64,000 nt of DNA, from NCBI GenBank assembly GCA_020054235.1, contig JAGVLQ010000013.1, positions 67,571 to 131,570 on the forward strand, written 5' to 3'. The position numbers and the translations under genes are program-made. Shown piece by piece: positions 59,968 through 64,000 of this stretch (within the stretch, counting starts at the first letter, position 1; each line of letters opens with the position of its first letter). Source of the stretch: Candidatus Babeliales bacterium (GTDB taxonomy: Bacteria > Babelota > Babeliae > Babelales > JACPOV01). The notes below the pieces were generated by a model. The model did not search any database. It saw only the letters and a program-made list of their open reading frames with translations, and was not told the DNA's origin.

Positions 59968-61254
59968 TTATGATTGTGAACTACCAGAAGAGCCATTTTT
60001 CTTTTGAATTGATTCAAAAAATTCGATATTGGTCTTATGCTTTTTCATTTTATCTATAAGAAACTCCATTCCTTCAATGGTATTCATGGTAGAAAGAAAT
60101 TTGCGGAGTACCCAAGATTTGTTCAATTCATCTTCAGGCAGCAATAGTTCTTCACGTCGTGTGCCAGAAATGAGAAGATCAAATGCAGGAAATAGACGGC
60201 GATTTGAAAGTTTACGGCTCAAATGTAATTCCATGTTACCGGTACCTTTGAATTCTTCGTAAATAACTTCATCCATACGTGAACCAGTATCAACCATGGC
60301 AGTACCAATAATAGTTAATGAACCAGCTTCTTCTGTATTACGAGCTGCACCAAAAAAGCGTTTTGGTCTTTGAAGTGCATTTGCATCAATACCACCAGTT
60401 AATACTTTTCCAGATGCAGGCATCATGGTATTGTAAGCACGTGCTAAACGCGTAATAGAGTCTAAAAGAATCACAACATCTTTATTAGTTTCTACAAGAC
60501 GTTTTGCTTTTTCAAGAACAATTTCGGCTACCTGAACGTGGCGATCAGCCGATTCATCAAAGGTAGAACTAATAACCTCAACGTGTTTTCCTTTGATTGT
60601 CCGACGCATGTCAGCAACCTCTTCTGGGCGCTCATCGATAAGCAAAATAATCAGATAAACGTCAGGGTGATTTGTTAAAACACTTTGCGCAATTTCTTTT
60701 AAAAGAACGGTTTTACCTGCTTTTGGCGGAGCAACAATCAAACCACGTTGTCCTTTACCAATTGGGGAAAAAATATCCATTAAACGTGTTGAAATGTAGG
60801 CAGGGTTTGCCTCAAGATTAAATTTTTTGTCAGGATGTAGTGGAGTAAGCCTATCAAAAATTGAGCGATCCCCTAAAGTATTTGGATCGACTCCATTGAC
60901 TGAGTCAATCTTTAATAAGGCAAAATATTTTTCACCTTCTTTGGGCTTACGAATATAACCGATAACGGTATCCCCAGTTTTTAATCCAAAGCGACGAATT
61001 TGTGAGGGTGAAACATAAATATCATCAGGTCCGGAGATATAATCAAATTTTGCAGAACGCAAAAAACCGAAACCATCAGGTAATTTTTCTAAAACCCCCT
61101 CAACTTCAATCTCTTTATCAGGATTTTTCTGGAAATCAAGAATCCGTTCAATGAGCTCATGTTTAGTCATTAAACTAGCGCCGATAACCCCAAGCCTGCG
61201 GGCTTGTAGATTAAGATCAGCAAGACTCATCTGTTTAAGTTCTTCCTGATTCAT
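59968..61254 (-). CDS. rho: Transcription termination factor Rho
   Basis: The hexameric RNA helicase that ends untranslated transcripts. The N-terminal SAP-like and cold-shock RNA-binding parts ([22 protein letters not shown]) lead to the ATPase with Walker A APPKAGKT, Walker [13 protein letters not shown] and the secondary-site loop [11 protein letters not shown]. Length is normal. GAGGAG lies about 9 bases before the ATG. gatB follows after about 39 bases, perhaps in the same transcript. Confidence 0.96.
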   Translation of the reverse strand: MNQEELKQMSLADLNLQARRLGVIGASLMTKHELIERILDFQKNPDKEIEVEGVLEKLPDGFGFLRSAKFDYISGPDDIYVSPSQIRRFGLKTGDTVIGYIRKPKEGEKYFALLKIDSVNGVDPNTLGDRSIFDRLTPLHPDKKFNLEANPAYISTRLMDIFSPIGKGQRGLIVAPPKAGKTVLLKEIAQSVLTNHPDVYLIILLIDERPEEVADMRRTIKGKHVEVISSTFDESADRHVQVAEIVLEKAKRLVETNKDVVILLDSITRLARAYNTMMPASGKVLTGGIDANALQRPKRFFGAARNTEEAGSLTIIGTAMVDTGSRMDEVIYEEFKGTGNMELHLSRKLSNRRLFPAFDLLISGTRREELLLPEDELNKSWVLRKFLSTMNTIEGMEFLIDKMKKHKTNIEFFESIQKKNGSSGSSQS

Positions 61255-61563
61255 GAAAAAAATACTCCTCTAAAAAAGAATAAAAATATAAGTTAAAAAT
61301 TCGAATATATCCTCAGTAGTTTTCGCCTTAGCATAATCTGATTAACAAAAGAGGATGCTTAATGCGAAGGCTGTAAGTTTGTGAAAGGTGTAATTATCTG
61401 AGCATTACACCATGAATGGTATTAAGAATTAAATTTATTATTTAATTCTTCCATAAGATCAAATGATGAACAAAAAAATGTCATTAAATTGGTATTACTA
61501 GTGTTACTTTAATATTAACGTAATAGAACTAGATTTTGCAATAATTTAATAAATTTATAAATT
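61255..61563 (-). other. Gene-free stretch upstream of rho with several hairpins
   Basis: Three inverted repeats are visible: GGTGTAAT/ATTACACC (61387-61411), AAGAATTAAAT/ATTTAATTCTT (61424-61450, perfect 11 bases) and a weaker AATGA/TCATT pair near 61463-61484. None has a good T run in the rho direction. It may be the rho leader or the end of the secF transcript. No gene is seen. Confidence 0.35.
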
Positions 61564-62442
61564 TTATTTTTCTTTATAAAACATAAGCATTACAGGGCTG
61601 GCAATATAAATGGAAGAGTAAGTTCCAACGACTATACCTATCAATAATGCTGTAGATAGGTCACGCAATGCTTCTCCACCTAAAACTATCAAAGAAATAA
61701 CAACAAGGGCCGTAGATAAACTAGTCAAAATGGTTCGACGTAAAGTTTGGGTCAAGCTGAGATTTATTACTTGTTCAAGTGCTATATTTGGCATTGTTTT
61801 TATATTTTCTCTAATGCGCGTAAAAACAACAATGGTATCGTTAATCGAATAACCCAAAACAGCTAAAATAGCACTGATAACGTTTGATGATATTTCTTTA
61901 TTAAAAAGCATAAAAAATAATAAAATTGCAGGAATATCGTGGAATAAAGCAATTACCGCGCCCAATCCATAAGAAACAGACCAAAAACGCCATGCAATAT
62001 ATAAAAGCATTAAAAGAAGACCAATTATGATAGCTTTGATTGAGTTCCAAGCAAGTGCCTCACCAATACCTTGACCAATACTGTCAATTTGCAAGACTTT
62101 AACGGGTGTATTAAGACTTGTTTCAATAGAGCTTCTTATGCGTTCACTTAATCCAGCTACATCGCTGGAAAATTCTTTGACACGTACAAGAATTTCTTTC
62201 GGGCCAAATTCACGTGTAATGGCACCTGACCAGCCATTTTTTTCTAAAATTTCGATTATTTCGCTACTTTTGACCGGCTTTTCAAACGCTAATAAAGCTT
62301 GGGTGCCACCAGTAAATTCCACGCTGTAGCTAAATGCCTGGCCTTTTGTAGCACGTTTGTAATAAAAAGCACCAATAAAGATTGCAAACATTGCAAGGGA
62401 AAAAAATCCACAAATATAACGATATTTTAGAAAATCAATCAT
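61564..62442 (-). CDS. secF: Protein translocase subunit SecF
   Basis: SecF with SecD uses the proton motive force to pull proteins across the inner membrane. One N-terminal helix, the periplasmic VEFTGGTQ domain, then five helices with IALFHDIPAI, GYSINDTIVVFTRIREN and the LRRTILTSLST block follow the family order. The ATG at 62442 has GGAG 6 bases upstream, while an earlier in-frame ATG at 62505 does not. secD is not in this window, so it is either separate or lost from this locus. Confidence 0.93.
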   Translation of the reverse strand: MIDFLKYRYICGFFSLAMFAIFIGAFYYKRATKGQAFSYSVEFTGGTQALLAFEKPVKSSEIIEILEKNGWSGAITREFGPKEILVRVKEFSSDVAGLSERIRSSIETSLNTPVKVLQIDSIGQGIGEALAWNSIKAIIIGLLLMLLYIAWRFWSVSYGLGAVIALFHDIPAILLFFMLFNKEISSNVISAILAVLGYSINDTIVVFTRIRENIKTMPNIALEQVINLSLTQTLRRTILTSLSTALVVISLIVLGGEALRDLSTALLIGIVVGTYSSIYIASPVMLMFYKEK

Positions 62443-62563
62443 GCTACTCTCCAATAGAATAACCGGATATTTTTGTTCATGGCCCAGTCTTACGGTTTTT
62501 TCCATTTTTCATTTAATTTAAAATTTTAACACTTAAAAACAGAAAATCCCTGAAGAATATAGA

Positions 62564-62818
62564 TTATTCTGCAAGGATTGATACGTGTTTGCGGCCTTTT
62601 GGACCATAATGAAATTTAACAATACCGGCTTTTTTTGCAAAAAGTGTATTATCACAGCCCATGCCAACACCAGCGCCAGCATGAACACGAGTTCCGCGTT
62701 GACGTACGATGATTTCGCCACCTTGGACGACTTGACCATCAAAAAGCTTTATTCCGAGTCGTTTGCTAACACTATCTCGACCATTCTGGGTGGAACCACC
62801 CGATTTACTCGTTGCCAT
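62564..62818 (-). CDS. rpmA: 50S ribosomal protein L27
   Basis: An 84-residue ribosomal protein near the peptidyl transferase centre. [37 protein letters not shown] and [12 protein letters not shown] are diagnostic. The N-terminus starts MATSKSGG, the uncleaved form. AAGGAA precedes the ATG by 8 bases. It lies between secF and thyX. Confidence 0.96.
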   Translation of the reverse strand: MATSKSGGSTQNGRDSVSKRLGIKLFDGQVVQGGEIIVRQRGTRVHAGAGVGMGCDNTLFAKKAGIVKFHYGPKGRKHVSILAE

Positions 62819-62861
62819 CGTTGTTTCCTTATAAATTTATCATATGTGGGATTAGAAGAGA

Positions 62862-63647
62862 TTAACTTCTATGGTCAGTATTACTTAAATTCCGTATAAA
62901 GTCAACTTCCCATTCACCCTCATTAAGCTCTGGCATTTGAGTTCGTTTCCATTCTTCTAAAGAGACCGGAAAATGGGATTCAGCCAGTTTGAGCAAACCG
63001 TAGGCATAGGCGCGAATTTCTTCCTGTGCACCTTTAGAAAGTCTTAGTTTCATAAAATGCATTAAAGAATGCAAATTGCAGGTAAAAATGAATTCTGTAT
63101 AAATGCAAACCGGCAAAAGGCCCCGGGCTTGTTCACGACAAACGCCTTGTGCTAAAAGGTCTTCGTAAGCCTGATATGCTTGTTCAAGTGATTTTTTATA
63201 TTTTTCTCTCAGTTGATCATTCTCAAAAGCACCAACAGAAGATTGTTTATTAACGCTATCCTGAAAGCGCCATTTTTGCGGAATATAAAATTCGACTTTT
63301 GCTTTGACAAATCGGTAGCTAATTTCATTGAATGAATTCATGCGGTGGCGCATCCATTCACGAACTACATAGATAGGAGCTTTGATGCGGAAAGAAAGTT
63401 GGTTGTGTTCAAAGGGACTTGTGTGGCGATGCTCCATTAAAAATTTCAGCAATGTTTTATCGCGCTCATTGATTTCTGATGAAACTTTACCATAAGAAAC
63501 CCGTGCAGCATTAACAATATCAAGATCACTTCCTGAAACACGAATGAGCTCTAATGAGCTGATACCATCGCCAAGAGGGTCGATCTTTTCATGATTTTTC
63601 GTAAGGGGTTGATTTAATGGATCTTTTTTTAAATCGAGAGTTTCCAT
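62862..63647 (-). CDS. thyX: Flavin-dependent thymidylate synthase
   Basis: ThyX makes dTMP from dUMP using FAD, NADPH and methylene-tetrahydrofolate, the product of GlyA. The signature RHR-x-NSFNEISYR begins at residue 100, and HRHTSPFEHN and FTCNLHSLMHF also match the family. Length (261) is within range. No folate reductase gene is near, as expected for ThyX users. It sits next to polA, both serving DNA synthesis. Confidence 0.94.
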   Translation of the reverse strand: METLDLKKDPLNQPLTKNHEKIDPLGDGISSLELIRVSGSDLDIVNAARVSYGKVSSEINERDKTLLKFLMEHRHTSPFEHNQLSFRIKAPIYVVREWMRHRMNSFNEISYRFVKAKVEFYIPQKWRFQDSVNKQSSVGAFENDQLREKYKKSLEQAYQAYEDLLAQGVCREQARGLLPVCIYTEFIFTCNLHSLMHFMKLRLSKGAQEEIRAYAYGLLKLAESHFPVSLEEWKRTQMPELNEGEWEVDFIRNLSNTDHRS

Positions 63648-63672
63648 AGAGATTCCTTTTAATTTTCAAAAT

Positions 63673-64000
63673 TTATTTTGTAACCTCTTGCCAATTATTA
63701 CCAAACCGTGTCGTTACAACTAACGGCACATTCCAATCTACTACCTTTTCAAGGGTTTGTAGAACCAGTTTTTCAGTTTCTTGTTTTTGTCCTTCTGGAA
63801 CAGTAATTAACAGTTCATCGTGAATTTGCAAAAGAATTTGAGCATCAAGTTTATGTTGTTTGAGTGCTCCATTTAATTTGACCATACCAAGCTTCATGAG
63901 CTCGGCGGCAGTTCCTTGTGCAGCGGTGTTAATTGCCATCCGGCGCGCAAGGTCATACAAATTTTTATTCGATTCATAAATACCCGGCAAATACCGTCGT
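63673..64000 (-). CDS. polA: DNA polymerase I, C-terminal end only
   Basis: The frame runs off the right edge. Visible residues include RRYLPGI, ARRMAINTAAQGTAAELMKLGM and the catalytic motif C QIHDELLITVPEG, which belong to the family A polymerase palm and fingers. The start and the exonuclease domains lie outside the window. Confidence 0.93.
   Translation of the reverse strand, partial: RRYLPGIYESNKNLYDLARRMAINTAAQGTAAELMKLGMVKLNGALKQHKLDAQILLQIHDELLITVPEGQKQETEKLVLQTLEKVVDWNVPLVVTTRFGNNWQEVTK

Noticed and set aside
61255-61563. A small gene or RNA upstream of rho
   Set aside because: A 20-codon frame and three hairpins occur, but without a ribosome site, promoter or T run they do not support a gene.

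Overview
This is an AT-rich, densely packed bacterial window with no tRNA, rRNA, CRISPR array or recognisable insertion sequence. The core genes and a Pal-like lipoprotein indicate a Gram-negative-type envelope. Many predicted secreted or surface proteins, a thioredoxin-ankyrin fusion, tandem M16 peptidases and many exported sugar-active enzymes point to a host-associated bacterium. The overall style recalls Candidatus Dependentiae (TM6), but that is an inference from gene content and was not tested with a marker tree.

Layout. 1-1376: two sugar-transferase-like genes, the first cut by the window edge. 1427-4514 (minus): rpsA-ndk, a terminator, then murI. 4741-8161: a small secreted protein, a DEAD-box helicase with a structured leader, and the first of two exported HAD-like proteins. 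8281-12780: the second HAD-like protein, two exported GH1 glycosidases and a DUF6492 glycosyltransferase. 13255-20079: a Pal-like lipoprotein, RNase G, a fucosyltransferase-like protein, an exported-looking UDP-glucose dehydrogenase, an FkbM methyltransferase, nusB and efp. 20229-26091: a DUF1328 membrane peptide, a broken hypothetical gene, glyA, pyrG, a half-size EamA transporter and a membrane-anchored thioredoxin reductase-thioredoxin fusion.

26223-44160 is a large surface-glycan locus, almost all on the minus strand. It holds three paralogous polytopic membrane proteins, two GtrB-like polyprenyl-phosphate glycosyltransferases, three methyltransferases, a Wzx flippase fused to a GT4 glycosyltransferase, a free GT4, an AsnB-type amidotransferase and a methyltransferase-GT2 fusion. 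One plus-strand gene inside it (33373-34976) carries an 11-A run that breaks its frame at the signal peptide. At 44360-45341 two divergent genes appear to have lost their 5' parts in one deletion.

45434-58368 is accessory: two M16 peptidases, an AbrB-like regulator with a palindrome on its promoter, a thioredoxin-ankyrin protein, a frameshifted small secreted protein, a MutY-like glycosylase without an iron-sulfur motif, and several small unknown proteins. 58471-64000 returns to housekeeping: gatB, rho, secF, rpmA, thyX and the 3' end of polA.

The strongest theme is sugar metabolism at or beyond the inner membrane. Nucleotide-sugar and glycan enzymes that are normally cytosolic carry signal peptides here, beside a conventional lipid-linked glycan locus. 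Three reading frames are broken by one base, at or beside A runs or at a start codon. This could reflect slippage, decay or sequence error.
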